Below, piece by piece: positions 1-12,413 of a DNA stretch of 64,000 bases. Origin of the DNA: Chiridota heheva. Its lineage: Eukaryota > Echinodermata > Holothuroidea > Apodida > Chiridotidae. Where the stretch lies: positions 2,100,001 through 2,164,000 of the forward strand of contig JAIGNY010004072.1 in the NCBI GenBank assembly GCA_020152595.1, read 5' to 3'. A program made the translations under genes and the position numbers. Under the pieces are notes generated by a model. The model ran no database searches. It had not been told where the DNA came from and was given only the letters and a program-made list of their open reading frames with translations. Position 1 is the first letter of the stretch. Every line of letters begins with the position of its first letter.

Positions 1-85
1 ATACGAGACAACGAATCGCGCAGCAAAATTTCAACCAATCAAAAAATTTGAATGGAATTCTAAATATTGTGCACATATGACCATA
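1..85 (-). repeat. LTR-like fragment at left edge, paralogous to 19761-19850
   Basis: The first ~85 bases are nearly identical to 19761-19845, which lies next to the Gypsy pol remnant. On the minus strand both contain ATTGG (a CCAAT-type box) and CATATGTGCACAATATT, and both are preceded by a purine-rich run ending AAGAGG. This fits the U3 start of an LTR after a polypurine tract, so this is probably a solo or truncated LTR near the MTRR intron. The assignment is inferred. Confidence 0.45.
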
Positions 86-104
86 TCCCCTCTTTAAACT
101 TGAA

Positions 105-330
105 TATTTCCTCAACGGAATAAGATTTTTGAATGTTTTCTTCACTATTTCCTTTCTTTTGAAGACCTCTTTCATATAAATAAATATGATTGATCACTGA
201 ACTAAACCTTTAATATCTCCTTAATGAAATAAGATTTTTGAATGTTTTCTTCACTATTTTGTTTCTTTTGAAGTCCACTTCATATAAGATCAACATGCTT
301 GACCACTGAACTAATCCTATTAATGAAGAT
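105..330. repeat. Two-copy tandem repeat, period ~109 bp
   Basis: The string TAAGATTTTTGAATGTTTTC occurs at about 121 and 230, with alignable flanks before and after. A more diverged relative lies at about 3870-3980 (TAAGATATTGAAGTCG). No coding potential is seen. Confidence 0.6.
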
Positions 331-797
331 ATTGCTGTACATCTAATGTTGCTTTCAATGATTACAATGGCTATGAGGAGCCTTCTGGAAAAGCCAAAAG
401 ATGTGTTGAGATATTTCAAATATTAGAAAGGAGAAGCAGAAAAATAAAGCTCTCAAATCGTGTCTGGTGAATAGAAGGAAATACTGAGGTGTAAAAAGTC
501 AGATATGAGCTGAAATATAACTAGTATCATCTTTTTTAAGAGGAATGTAAGCCAAATATTCATAATCAGAATGATTTTGCAAAAACTATTTTGATAAGTT
601 TTAGATGGTACTCATGCCATGTACTGTTCTATCAAGATTTCTTTTTCCTACCATACTCAGCTACTCCAAACCTTATCCTATAAATAACAGGTAGGAAAGA
701 TCTTGAAAACAAATTACTTTTTTCATCAGGTCATCTGGAGTATATTTATTTCATAATTACTTTTAAAATGTAAGAATTTTCATTGTTGTATCCATAC

Positions 798-948
798 CAA
801 GTATTGCATAATGCAAATTTGCTAGATGGTCGCTTGGAAGAGTTTTCTTCTTCAAACGTCTCCAAAACTTTTCAGCTGTCTCTGGGGGATCTCCCTCGCC
901 GGTTGTGGACACAACCATTACCATGCATGTCTCCTTCTCAAGATTAAA
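798..948 (-). CDS. MTRR: Methionine synthase reductase, second coding exon
   Basis: After a 191-bp intron with a CAG acceptor (951-949), the frame continues FNLEKETCMVMVVSTTGEGD, then PPETAEKFWRRLKKKTLPSD and ends HYAILG. VVSTTGEGDPP is the second conserved flavodoxin loop, which contacts the FMN ring, and LHYAILG precedes the GLGDSEY segment expected in the next exon. The exon is 151 bp (50 codons plus one base) and ends at a GT donor (797-796), splitting a glycine codon. I searched 1-797 by eye for the GDSEY exon and did not find it, so exon 3 should lie left of the window. Phase and residue order agree with the first exon, so this is a real spliced gene rather than a retrocopy. Confidence 0.85.
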
Positions 949-1139
949 CTGTGATTACAAAACGAAACAAAAATGTATAACCTGGAGATTTTCATACATT
1001 GTCAATGAGTGATTATTTAGGCTTACTGGCCTGCCCACACAAAGGTCATGTAGTGCCAAAGATGTTAAATCAAGTCAAAAATCAAGAAAAAGTGGTGCGG
1101 TTGTGGTCAATTCCACACAGCATAAAATTTATTTTTTAC

Positions 1140-1286
1140 CTTTTTATCAGTTACACTGAGGCAATGAAGCTCTGGTGCAAGGTTGTGATGTGGAGCAGCT
1201 TCAAAAATCTCCTCGGCAATGGCCTGAGCTTGGCCAGTCTCAGAACCGTAGAGTAACAACAACCTATTTTTAGATTTCTTTGACAT
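1140..1286 (-). CDS. MTRR: Methionine synthase reductase, first coding exon (partial gene)
   Basis: The exon encodes 49 residues starting MSKKSKNRLLLLYGSETGQ and ending VTDKK. The hydrophobic strand followed by GSETGQAQAIAEEI is the FMN phosphate-binding loop of a flavodoxin domain. Spacing and the later HCLS-TDKK stretch fit the N-terminus of methionine synthase reductase, the NADPH-dependent diflavin enzyme that reductively reactivates cob(II)alamin methionine synthase. The ATG at 1286 is chosen because known MTRR proteins begin just before this loop; the frame is open for 15 more codons upstream, back to a possible acceptor (TTTTTGGCAG, exon from 1331), so a 5' UTR or short extension may share this exon. 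A GT donor follows at 1139-1138, in phase 0. Other diflavin reductases (POR, NOS) have different flanking residues. Only the start of the gene is in the window. Confidence 0.85.
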
Positions 1287-1445
1287 TCTGAAGTCTACCA
1301 ACGTAGGTGGTGGGATCAAAGCTTTAACTTTCTGCCAAAAACAAAATCAGAAAATAATCAGACATCGCAAATAATACAAATCCCCTCGCCACAATTACAT
1401 ACTACCCAGCCTCTGTCACACCTACCATTCCACCCTCTGTTCCAC

Positions 1446-2260
1446 ATGCCATACCATACTATTCCCCCTTCCAGGAAATCACACATGAAAATCCAAATGC
1501 TATGCCACCACATGACCTATATCATCACACCTGCCATCAAGATGACATCCCACCATATGACTTTCCACCCTGTCCCATATACCATGCCACCCTGTCCCAC
1601 ACCCCATTCCTCCCTCTACCAAGCACCATTCCATGTGCCTTCCTACCCTATCCCACATGCCATCCCTCCTTGTACCAAGTGCCATCCCACCCTGTCCCAC
1701 AGGCCATTCCATGCTATCCCACCCTGTCCCACATGCCATCCCACCTGAAATCCAGATGACTTTCATTACATGCCATCCTGTCCCACATGCCATGCCACAC
1801 TGTCCAACATGTCATCACACCCTAGCTGTCTCCACGCCATCCCATCTTGTCCCACATGCCATTCCAGCCTGTAATAAATGCCATGACATCATCTTATTTC
1901 ACATGCGATGCCACCTGCCCCTACATGCCATGACATCCTGTCCCACATTCTTTGGCACCATGATCTACATGCCAACCTGTCCTACATACCACTCTGTCCT
2001 ACATACCACACTGTCCTACATGCCATCCTGTCCTACATACCACCGTCCCACATACCACCCTGTCCTACATACCACCCTGTCCTACATACCACCCTGTCCC
2101 ACATACCACCCTGTCCTACATATCACCCTGTCCTACATACCACCCTGTCCTACTACCACCCTGTCCTACATAACACACTGTCCAACATGTCAACCTGTCC
2201 TACATACCACCCTGTCCCACACCACCCTGTCCTACATCCCCCTGCACCTGCCATCCTCCA
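1446..2260. repeat. Degenerate C/T/A-rich minisatellite, 17-bp core
   Basis: The right half (about 1970-2230) is built on the 17-mer TACCACCCTGTCCTACA. The left half is a looser form with longer units around CCCTGTCCCACATGCCAT. Open frames in all directions here are by-products of the repeat having few stops and are not genes. It lies just upstream of the MTRR first coding exon, so it is probably in the first intron or the promoter-proximal region. Confidence 0.85.
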
Positions 2261-2539
2261 TTAAGCTACCATCCTCCATGGAGTCCATTCATCTTCCATT
2301 ATTCTATCCTCCACCAGTCTATTGTTTCCACTATTCAAGCAAAGACTTTTTTCCCCTATTCATTCCCAAGACAAATTCCACTCAAGTCGTCAGCTCTATT
2401 ATTCACCTTTTTTCAATCTATATGGCATGTGGTAAACAGCAATTTCATTCTTTTTTACAAGACAAAATATCTTTTCATTCTGCAATCTTACTTTCATACC
2501 TACCACACCATAATTTGTTCAACATGTTGCATTCTTGAA

Positions 2540-3525
2540 CAAATGTACACAGGATTGCCTAATGTCATTTGAAAAGCTCAAAATTGACATTAGAATGAGG
2601 TATCGCTAATCACCATTACAACAAGTGTTCAGAGTTTCAGACAGCTTGCCAAATCTTATCACCTCCAGTGTTTGACCTCGTCAAGAACTAGATAATTGTA
2701 CCCTAACTAAATTAACATTATCAAAATGTAAAATTTCTGACGCATTAAAGCAAATCAATACAATTTAAAGCAAACACACCAGCGTAACACATTTTATTAC
2801 AATCAAAATAGTTTCCTGTCTTAGATTTGACTTTTCAAAGAACAACCTTTTCAAAGAGCAATTCTGTTGATTTTTTCTATCGTAATATGACATGATATTC
2901 TATATGAGCTAGAGCTCTCTTAAACATATTATGGATACACATACTACATGTACTTGTACATGACAGAGACTAAAGGATTAGTTCAGTGGTCAAACAATTC
3001 TTTATGAAAGAGGAATTAAATTGAAACAAAATGGTAAAGAAAGCATGCACAAATCTATTTTAGTTCAAAGTTCTGTATCATTTAAGTTAGAAAACTAAAA
3101 ACGTCACACCCTCAGTTTTATGTATTCTATCATTCATTTACTGCAATATTGTCATGTAAAACCACTAGACATGTCAGGAGCAGTAAAACACAATCTAGTA
3201 AGGGTAATTATAATTTATACATACATTGTTAGATATTTGATGAAATGTTCCAAACTGTGAAAATGTTCAACAACAAACTGACAAATATACAAGTCGCATA
3301 AATAGTTATAAGTATGCTGCCACAACGCTTGGAGGTAGTACTAAAGTATGTTTGAATCTTGGGAATGCGAAAAGGGCAATGCTGATACTGCTTGTAGGCC
3401 CTATATCCTACTCATGTGATTTTATATTGTGTATCTTGCAGGTGTGATTATAAACCTTGTACATGTGATTTGATATCTTGTATTTTGCAGGTGTGATTTA
3501 ATATCTTGCAGGTGTGATTATATCA
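2540..3525. other. No gene or recognised element seen
   Basis: AT-rich single-copy-looking sequence. A short internal repetition around GATTTGATATCTTG and TTGCAGGTGTGATTATA occurs at 3410-3530, just before the SINE. Nothing else is supported. Confidence 0.5.
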
Positions 3526-3529
3526 CACA

Positions 3530-3720
3530 GCAGACCTCTGTGGTGTAGTAGTTACTGCTTTGTCCTCTCACCTGCACGTCGCGGGTTCGTATCTCAGTGG
3601 GTCTGCAACCAGTGAGTTCACAACTGGTTATCAAAGGCCGTGGGCCGTCTTGATATATTGTCCAGCACTGGATGCTTTCGGGATGTTAAACCTTGCTATG
3701 CTATGCTATTTACCACCTGA
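3530..3720 (+). mobile_element. tRNA-derived SINE, (GCTAT)-type tail
   Basis: The head reads TGTGGTGTAGTAGTTAC (Pol III A-box-like) followed about 35 bp later by GCGGGTTCGTATCTC (B-box-like). Downstream, AACTGGTTATCAAAGGCCGT is shared exactly with the SINE at 24943-25219, which shows the two are one family. The 3' end runs into TTGCTATGCTATGCTATTT, a short tandem tail. No clear target-site duplication was found. Confidence 0.75.
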
Positions 3721-3789
3721 AGAAAGTTTGATAGACACCAATTCAAATAGTTACAAAATTAAATCAAATAATTTTCAAATAAATTGATA

Positions 3790-6700
3790 ATTATTAAGAA
3801 TGTGAGGATGAGGGCGCCAACCTTCCATCTTACTACATAAACATTTCTACACAGATAAGACAAATCTTGAATTGAGTATCTTCTTAATGGAATAAGATAT
3901 TGAAGTCGTTTCTTCATCAATATGTTTCTATTAAAGTCCTTTTCAAATAAGATAAACTTGCTTGTCCTTTAACAACAGGTCATGTTGGCATCATCAAGTT
4001 ACACATTTTCAATCACTATAAATGTTGCTGTTTTATCAGGATGCCTGCACATAGCAATGGTGGCAAAACTCAAGATGAGGGTACTAATGCTTATGTGCAT
4101 GGAAATGACGGAAGCAAAATGAATTAGGACTTTTTGCCACAAAAACATCTGATTATCTATTTGGAGTATTACAACAGCTGTTTTGTAGCTAATTATATGT
4201 TTAAAATAACCGTATACCAACCCAACAAAATTGCTCCCTACTCAAATAATTATATTTATTTGATCTAAAATGAAAACGCTTTAGTGTATAAAAGGTATGA
4301 AAAAGATTGAATTTGGCAATAATACTAGTACCTATTCACCAACCCACTTTTCAAGAACAAGAAGGTACCACTGAGGTAGTATGCATATATTGCAACTTGG
4401 AATAAATTGGACCCATGACTTATGAAATGACAAGTCCAATACAAGCTTTAGTTATATTTGTATCGATTTAGGATATGGGTTGGGAAAACAAGTATTTATA
4501 GTGAATAGAAAACTGGGGAATGGCATCATTGGTATTGAATTCATTTCTCTGCATTTTTGCAGTCCAATACAAGAGTTCATTACTATATCTTATTTTCAAA
4601 GTAAAGGGGATAACAAGTTGTGAAAAGCAAGCAGTAATGAATACAAAACTTGGACAAAAACTGGTTGCGAACATTATTTCTCTTAATTTATTTCACCATT
4701 TGTAATTAAGGTTGCAAAAGATACAAAGCAAAGATACAATGTTTAAGGCATATATTTTTCATAAAACAATAGTAATATAAAAAAACATAAAAAATGATTA
4801 ACATGGATAATTATATAATTCTTTGGGTTGTTGGTGGGCACTGTTCCATGTATGTATTCTATATATAAAAATTTGTATAATTTTTCAAATAAAAAATGTT
4901 TTTACTGATCAATTTTTTAACTTATGCCAATTTCCCGAAATTCAAAAAAATTATGAACTGTTACAGCAAGAGCTGTTGAAATGCACTATTATAATGCATG
5001 AGCTGTTGAACGAACAAGTACATATATACAGAAATTTTGAATAACATTAAAGAAAACCCCACAATTGCAAAACCTTTCAACCATAAAATCATTCACTTCC
5101 AATTATACATTCAAAATCAAATGAAAGAATTTCGCAAATCCCATTAAATGTCTGAATGTTATAAACATGCTACAAGTTATTCTGATTCTTACATGTATAC
5201 CGCCTTTTATCACAAAAGTTTATCTCATCAGACTGTCCTTTGATATTAAATGTTCATAGGATTAGCATACAAACGGTTTACAATGGCACTTACCACTCAA
5301 TAATCCTAATCCATCTACTCATTCCTTGTTTAATGCTACAGACTTAAAGCTTATTCTATCACTTCATATAATCTACTCAGAACCATTTTAAATAAAAAAT
5401 ATAAAAACCACTAAAAGGAGTAAATTTGCGTTCAGACAGTCCGGGAAAACACCTGGATTGACGTATAGATCTGTCATACCCCGTTCGGGGTATATTATCT
5501 GGTGCAAGTGTGACACCTCATTTTTATACGAGTTGTTTTCTACGTGCTATACCTTATTTGGGGTGGTCTCCAGGTAGCTGGAAAATGTTGATTAACCTTG
5601 TCCACATAAGTGTAGGATGTGGGGGTGGGGACAAAGTGCCCTTGGGATGATTTTACCTTCCTCTTTGCTTTCTTCCCAATTGGGAGGTATATAGTCATGA
5701 AATTATTTAAATAGAATTATACAGTCGAGAAACACAGTAAAATTGTGTAAAATTAGTAAAATTGAGAGAAATATGAGGAAAATTGAAAGAAATTTTCCCA
5801 AATTGAAGGAAATTTCCCAAAAATTGAAAGACTTGTTCCGAAATTGTAGTAGATTTTCAATTAGCAGAAATGTTTCATGACACTTAAAGTTACCAGTGCA
5901 ATTTTCCTATGGCCCTCACTTAAATTTGTGAACTTTCTGAAGTTAAAGGGTCTTACTGTACTTATCAGTTCATTTTTAGTCTTCTCTTTTGCTCGGAGGG
6001 TTTACAATAACGTACTGTATATGTTATTTGTTTGCAACCATACAAACTTTTTCAGTGTACAGCTGAACATTAAAGCTCTTGGGTTCCAAATCACTTTTTA
6101 AATATTCAACTTATTTTTGTTCCACAAGCTACAGGTAGGTCTAATGTGCAAAATTTTAGATAAAAACACCCTACAACTTCAAAAGGAAGAGGCAAGTGTA
6201 CTAATGACAGAGAAAAGCTGGCATGGAGGGAGAAACTTGAATCGACAGCAGCAATACCTGAAGAAAAACAGCTTCCTAAGTAACTTTGCAATTTCCTCCT
6301 TGATCAAGATTTTAATAATGAATTCATCAAGATTGTGGTAGAAGAAATGAAGCTTTATAAAGCCACGGACAATAAGAATACTGTGAATAAGCCTGTCACT
6401 GTGATTAAACCTGTTTGTGTTTATACCTATAATTTTAAAAGAGAAATTTAAAAACAAATCAAACTGTGAGAGAAAGCCATAATCTATGTTTTTAATTGAA
6501 TGATCAGATGAAACTGCATGGGAAATTGTACAGTTGAAGGTATTTGCTAAAAGGGATCATGTCACTTATTACTATAAAATGTGTACATGGCAATAATAAG
6601 TATGGATGTGATTGATTTCTAAAATCAAGCCGGGAAAGTTGAACAGGTAGTACAAATAAATCAGGAGAATTTACTCTATTGATCTCACTGGCATATTTTG

Positions 6701-7150
6701 GCAGCAAATTAGAGAACTGTTATTGGGAAAGTTTAGTTTTTAACTGTATGTATCAGTCAGGTACACATGAACCTATTAGAAATATGAAGTGTGAAGAAAT
6801 TTAATCAATGCTTTATATGAAAACATATATACCATGCTTGCTTGGAGAGATTCTCCGATAATTTACTGAATTGTTTTTTTTTAAACGTGATCAGTATGCA
6901 CTATGGAATTCTGTAGATCACCAAACGGACTTATTTCCCCCTTAGATAGTTGCTATAGATGTCCCCAGTGGGTAGGGTATATCCCCAGTTAGCCTCCCCT
7001 CCCCTGCCCCCCCCCCTTCCCCACAGCCCCACTGCAGCATATGTTATTGTCATAGCCATGTAGGCTGGGTCATTTTTTTAATTGCTGTCCCTTTTTTTTA
7101 CCATTTTTGCAATGCTAGGAAGTTAAAAACATTGAATATGCATAAAACAT
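3790..7150. other. No gene seen; a few simple structures
   Basis: AT-rich sequence with only short open frames. It holds a diverged copy of the 109-bp repeat (3870-3980), a perfect hairpin TACCCC-GTTC-GGGGTA near 5478-5493, an AAATTGA-rich simple stretch (5745-5860) and a C-rich run near 7000. If MTRR has a distant 5' exon this is intronic. Confidence 0.5.
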
Positions 7151-7164
7151 CTTTGTGGCATGTT

Positions 7165-7290
7165 TAAGTGGTTACTAACCAGGTGACTGTCTACACAGTA
7201 GTGCCCACCATGGCTGCACAGCTTTGGCGCATGGGCAGGTGGCACTACCTTAATAAAATGCACCGTCATCTGGTGATATATTTAGTTATT
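7165..7290. repeat. Imperfect inverted repeat, possible small MITE
   Basis: AGTAGTGCCCACC near 7197 pairs with GGTGGCACTACCT near 7230, and AACCAGGTGA is roughly mirrored by ATCTGGTGAT further out. Arm length and spacing suit a small foldback element. No target-site duplication was established. Confidence 0.35.
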
Positions 7291-7904
7291 TTGCTTTTTT
7301 CACCTGTCATGCCTTCAGCAATCTAGCTGACCTGCTGTTGCACTTTTTTATTGGCTACTACAGCCATGGTTGTAGTACTAAAGACCCTTCCAGCATTATT
7401 CCGTAGTCCAATCCATCTCGAGTGATTTGCAAGTTTTGACATCCCGGTACTGATAAAACAAAGTGTTTCTAGCCAACTCAAACAGTCAAAGGAGAGTACA
7501 CTTTTTGAAGAGTACGCTAAAAGTTTTGCCAGGGACAAAGTTACTCTGACCAATCTTTTAACTTGACTGTAGATCTTTTTAAAAGAAAAAACAGTGGGTA
7601 AGGTCATCATTACAAGGGAAACCAGTCCCAGCCACTTTGACCCATGGATATTGAAAATCAATATGAACCAGAACCAAAAGGTTTTGTGGTTCTGACACTT
7701 TTTTTCACAAGCTGATTGATTTGCAAAATTTGTATTAACTGTCATGCTATTGTATATCATTAAATATTTGTTCCATATTTATTCATAATTAAGCCATACA
7801 CCATGCAGATTAATAAAAATGTTGACAATTGCACAATAATTAACATTATCATAGCAAATAAGTATGATGCAAAAATGGTTGTTCATTTATTCTATTACAA
7901 GAAT

Positions 7905-8900
7905 TTGACAGTAAGCCCCGCCCACTCATTAATATTCATATTATCACTACCACAACATTACAACATATGTACAGACCATTCCCCATCTGTGTACCTGATA
8001 TAGCATAAATCTGATAAACTGTTCATGAGATACAGTATTACATCATTTGGCACTTTCACATTAAGCCACGCCCACCATGCATATTAATAACATCTGCTGA
8101 TAACATAAGCATGTACACATCTTGCCCAAAAAACAGATGTACAGTTGCTCATTTATCACTTTTTCAAAATTTTCACTTTAAGCCCCGTCCACTTATAAGT
8201 ATGCATAATATCACCACTAAAAACAAAAGGGCACATCTACAGACCATGGGCTTTCTGTGTACCACATATGACATGAATCAAGATTACCATTCTGGAAATA
8301 CTGTGTTTACAAACTTTTTTCAGCAAAATCATATAAAGCCCTGCCCACTACGCATATTAATGAAATTTAACGTTTTTGCATCATACACATGTACACACCA
8401 GCTAACATCATAAGTGCACCAAATATGAAACAAAAACAGTCACGCGGTTCTTAAAATATGAACATTTCAAGATTTTTACACTAAGCCCAGCCTACTCATT
8501 AATATGCATAACATCATCATCAAAAACAATTGAGCACATCTACGGACCATGGGCTATCTGTGTATTGAATATGACATGATTCCAGTTTATCTTTCGTGAA
8601 ATATTGTGTTTACAAGCTTTTTTAGCAAAATCATATTAAGCCCTGCACACTACGCATATTAATGAAATTCAACGTTTTTACATCATGAACATGTACACAC
8701 CATCTAACATTATAATTACACCAAATATGAAACAAAACAGACATGCAGTTGTTAAAATATGTAGAATTCAAGATTTTTACATTAAGCCCCACCTACTAAT
8801 TAATATGCATGGCATCACCATCAAAATAAATAGGGCACATCTACGGTCCATGGGCTATCTGTGTACCACGTATGACGTGAATCCAGTTTACCGTTCTTAA
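7905..8900. repeat. Satellite array, ~302-bp dimer of ~150-bp monomers
   Basis: The segment AAGCCCTGCCCACTACGCAT at 8336 recurs with one change at 8638, and the alternating half AAGCCC-A/C-GCCTACTNATTAATA occurs at about 8180, 8480 and 8780. Each ~150-bp monomer starts with AAGCC..CCCAC and ATTAATATGCAT-like sequence and carries a variable run with ATATGA(A/C)A. At least three dimers are visible, with more diverged monomers at 7913 and 8062. Short open frames inside are repeat artefacts. A second array of the same period lies at 57430-58770. Confidence 0.85.
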
Positions 8901-9114
8901 AATATCGCATTTACCAGCTGGCTATCACACACACACACATACGCGTTTCCAGCGCCTATCGGGGACAGTGGGTTGTATCAATGCAAACTGGGGAATCTGT
9001 ATTAAGTGAATTTTTAATAAAAATTTCATCATTTCTTGAAGCCTGCTCATGGACGATCTGTGCTATGACATTGAAAAGTTAAAAGATTATTGTTCTCTTC
9101 ATCGAACCTGCGCA

Positions 9115-9550
9115 TGCAAAGTGGGGATAACACATCCCACCAAGCTGGATATGGGACTGAGGATGAATGGCCCTATCCCAGTGAGTCTGTGGAAAACCAA
9201 GTATGTGTGTATCCAACATCCCCACTTTGTAGTGTGTATGCTATGTTGCCAAATGGGGATACTTATCCCAATTTGCTGGACATGAAACTGGGAATGAATA
9301 GCCCTATCCCCAGTGAGTCTGTGGAAAACCCAGTATGTGTGTTCCAACATCTTAACTTTGTAGTGTGTACGCTATAGCCAAGTGGTGATACCCATTCCAA
9401 TTTTCTAGACATGAAACCGGGGTAAAAAAGCAATATCCTCAATGATCCTATGGTAACCCAGTAAATGTGTGTCCACATCACAATTCCCTGTTTAGTGTGC
9501 ATGCTACATATAGCAATGTGGGGATCAACAATTTCACTTTGCCCTACATG
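9115..9550. repeat. Tandem repeat, period ~130 bp, about 3.3 copies
   Basis: GGGGATA..(T)ATCCCA followed by a GGACATGAAACTGGG-type block recurs near 9127, 9258, 9386 and 9521. CCCTATCC(C)CAGTGAGTCTG, GAAAAC.CAGTATGTGTGT and TTTGTAGTGTGTA blocks lie between. The copies decay towards the right. Frames through the repeat are open on both strands and should not be taken as genes. Confidence 0.8.
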
Positions 9551-9559
9551 AAATTGGGT

Positions 9560-11840
9560 AAAGGGTTGCTATTTGCCGCAAAAAATCGTGATTGCTACAT
9601 TTTCCCCAAATTTCGAACTTAAATTGTTTTCTTAAAGTGCAATGATTTTTTTTTACACTAAATGGCTCTAGCAGGTTTTTCTTTACTAAAATAAGACTGC
9701 AGAAAGAAACATTCCTTCCCCCAATAAGTCAAATTAAAGAATGTTTTCCGTTTGTAATGACCTGTTGACGCCTTACGTATTCTACCCTTGTGTTTAATAG
9801 CTTTTTCTCAGAACCATATCAACTTCATGATGTACTACAGTACAGTGTATGATTAATACGGTCATTTTGGGTAAACTGCTGAATAAAATGGTTAACCTTC
9901 ATCGATTGTCCTGTTGTTATTTCACCTTATATCAAGATAGAAGGGTGTATGTTTTTGGTGTTAAACGATATTGGAACGAACTGGGGACATTACAAGAATC
10001 TACAGGCTGTCCCATCATAATGACCTTTTCAATGTAACTAAACCAGCAGTGAGAATTGCACAATATGAGCTATATCTCAGGCACATCAGAACGAAAAGAT
10101 TTTCAAATGATAGCCTACAAAAATGTTTTTTTATTGCCTTACTTTTATCGTTAACTTTTTTTAATTAGTCTAGGCCTAACAGAATCTTACTCTAACATTA
10201 GCCAAACGTTATTGTAGGTGTAGCCTAATTAAACAAATTAGAATGTTTTATACTTAAAATCAAAATTACTTTTTCCCACAACTTGCAGACAAAAATTACG
10301 TATTATCGACCTGACATGTTAGAGCCTAGGCTTTTTCTCAAACTTTAATTCCAGGCCATTTTCACACAACAAATCCCAACATCAGATCAAATTCTAACGC
10401 AAGGCCTAGCGTTAATCTTAGACTATTACGAAACATATGCAAGTTACACATTCAGCATGTTCAGTGACTGTATGTAGGCCTAAGCCTAACAGTTCGGCCT
10501 ACATACTTAATCCAGGACCGGTAAATTGGTGACACATTGTAACTAAAACTGTTGGTATGGGCAACGAAAAAGAAAAAAAAAGTTAGGGAAAACTGAACTT
10601 TCCCGCAAGATAAGAATTTCAGAATATATCCAAGAAGAAAAAACTTACATTTTCTTTTGCTTTGGTCAAACTTCAGTTTCCCCCAGTCACCATCCGTCAG
10701 TCACTGACGTATATCACAACTACTGTGTGCGCACTGATACGATGTGTAAAATAATTTCAGTTACCAAGATTTTTAGGCACATTTTATGCCTGAAAACACC
10801 CAAAATTTATTCCATTATAATATAATTATATTTTCTTTTTGCTTGAGTGACGTAAAATGCACACAAAAAACACTGGAATTGGGGAGCGCTGAATGGATGG
10901 TACAGGCTGGATTTACACTGGTGTATTTAAAAGATTGGTTCATGTGCATACACACTTTTTTTCAAGTCAAAATAGGTTAGGTACATGGACAATGGGGAAG
11001 GTGCTAAGATCAAACCAAACATGTTAGAGCGCATTCCTGACTCCACATTTTCTTTGATTTTGATGAATTAAAAATCGGAGATATCCCTGTTTCGCGGAGT
11101 ATCCCCAGTTCACGGGTGTGTATCCAAATGGTTGTCCCCCTGTTCAGCGCCAGAAACATACTCACACATACACACACGCCATCATGACCACCATCATGAT
11201 GCTATCGCATCTGAACCAAAAATGGTGTCTGGAGATCAAAGATGTATGTACATTCTTAGAGAGAGATAGAGAATTCCACACTTTTAAAAAAAAAGGTTCT
11301 AGCCTGTTATGTATTTGGAACCTTCTCGGATTCTTCAGGGATTATCTAAAAGCGTTACATGGGAGTTTCTTAGCTTGTCCAGCAACTAACTCCACTCTAT
11401 CAACTCTAAAGTCGGGAGTCAATTCCACCTTATATATACAGCAGAGAAGATGTTATCTTCGCCCATATACATCTTGGCCATTCTTTTATCACATACTCCT
11501 ATTTCTTACCAGGCTTCCTCAAACCTTTCTGCCAGGCTGCAATACTGAACTTTCGATCAATCAAATCCTCCCAACCTGGCCCTTGCATTCCAATTTCAAA
11601 TCTGTTATCATGCACATCATTTTTAATCTCTTTAACAAAAATTCTTCGTCATTACCAAGGCAACCGTAACAGCAACTTATTTCACTTGATCTAACTTTCA
11701 CACATTTCCTCATTTTCCCTACACCCTCCTCTTTCTCTCCCATCCTCCTCCCCTTACTGTTTCTTCCTCCTTCTCTCAACCCTTCCTATTCCTCTATCAA
11801 AAATGTGTTTCTTTATATACCCTCTCTTTATTCTAGCACC
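9560..11840. other. No gene seen; possible exon donor only
   Basis: Mostly AT-rich with many TAGGCCTA words. On the minus strand, AAAATGTAAGTTTT near 10652-10640 is a strong-looking splice donor, preceded by a less AT-rich stretch, and could be a non-coding first exon. CA-rich sequence lies at 11160-11180 and a CT-rich run at 11690-11790. No coding assignment is justified. Confidence 0.4.
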
Positions 11841-11854
11841 ATGATATTGTGTAC

Positions 11855-11915
11855 CCTCTTGACACATATGACTCTCATTGTCGCTGTGCTGTTAAACCCC
11901 AACAAACAAACAAAC
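11855..11915 (-). repeat. Dispersed repeat fragment shared with 14685-14745
   Basis: Read on the minus strand, (GTTT)n is followed by TTAACAGCAC..CGACAA.GAG.GTCA. The same order occurs on the plus strand at 14685-14745 inside the TIR element. The two fragments therefore belong to one dispersed family, class unknown. Confidence 0.6.
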
Positions 11916-11994
11916 TCAACTTGTCCCTTATTTGGAACCTGCTCATCTACCTTTTTTTCTTAGAGTGCACCCTCCACCTTCTAGCACTGATGGC

Positions 11995-12125
11995 ATATGC
12001 AGAATTTGGGAGAGAAAAAGGGGCGTTTTCCCCTATTTTTTTTAATGAATTTATGTTTTATATAGTGATGTTTTGTGCCCCCCCCCCCTCTCCTCACACC
12101 CACTTTTGGTAAGCAAGTCCTGCCT
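11995..12125. repeat. Diverged copy of GGCGG-ATTTG repeat family
   Basis: The order GCAGAATTTGGG, then a C/T block CCCCTATTTTTTTTAATGAA, ATAGTGATGTTTTGTG, a poly-C run and CCCACTTTTGGTAAGCAA parallels the clearer copy at 36103-36273 and segments inside the 1.8-kb elements. It is assigned by order of blocks only. Confidence 0.45.
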
Positions 12126-12413
12126 GCGTCTCATGGTATACTAATGGCCTACTGCGAACGTCCAATCTTTTACCATCTCCCCAAAAATATGTTGCCCTTG
12201 TTTTTTCACTGTCCCTGAAGATATTCATTGTTTTCCTTTCCTTAAATAAAAATAAATCAAATGGCCTGGGTGCTAGAATGCTTGATAAAGGATTACTTTC
12301 TATAAAGTACTTGTGAAGTTATGTTGCTACATGTAACTTGCTGAGCAAGTATACCGTGGGAAAATCTTGCTCTGTCAACATTCCGCAATGTCTGGTTTAT
12401 CAGATTCACTATT

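Noticed and set aside
1633-2538. 301-codon frame rich in Pro, His, Cys and Thr
   Set aside because: It arises from the CCTGTCC-ACATACCAC minisatellite, and overlapping frames are equally open on both strands.
3560-3787. 75-codon frame over the SINE
   Set aside because: Explained by the tRNA-derived SINE sequence.
7323-7760. 145-codon minus-strand frame
   Set aside because: No domain or homologue recognised, and another frame on the opposite strand (7432-7560) looks equally protein-like; not enough to call a gene.
7905-8900. CRISPR-like or phage-type repeat array
   Set aside because: The period is ~302 bp with diverged dimers and no constant repeat with unique spacers; this is eukaryotic satellite DNA.
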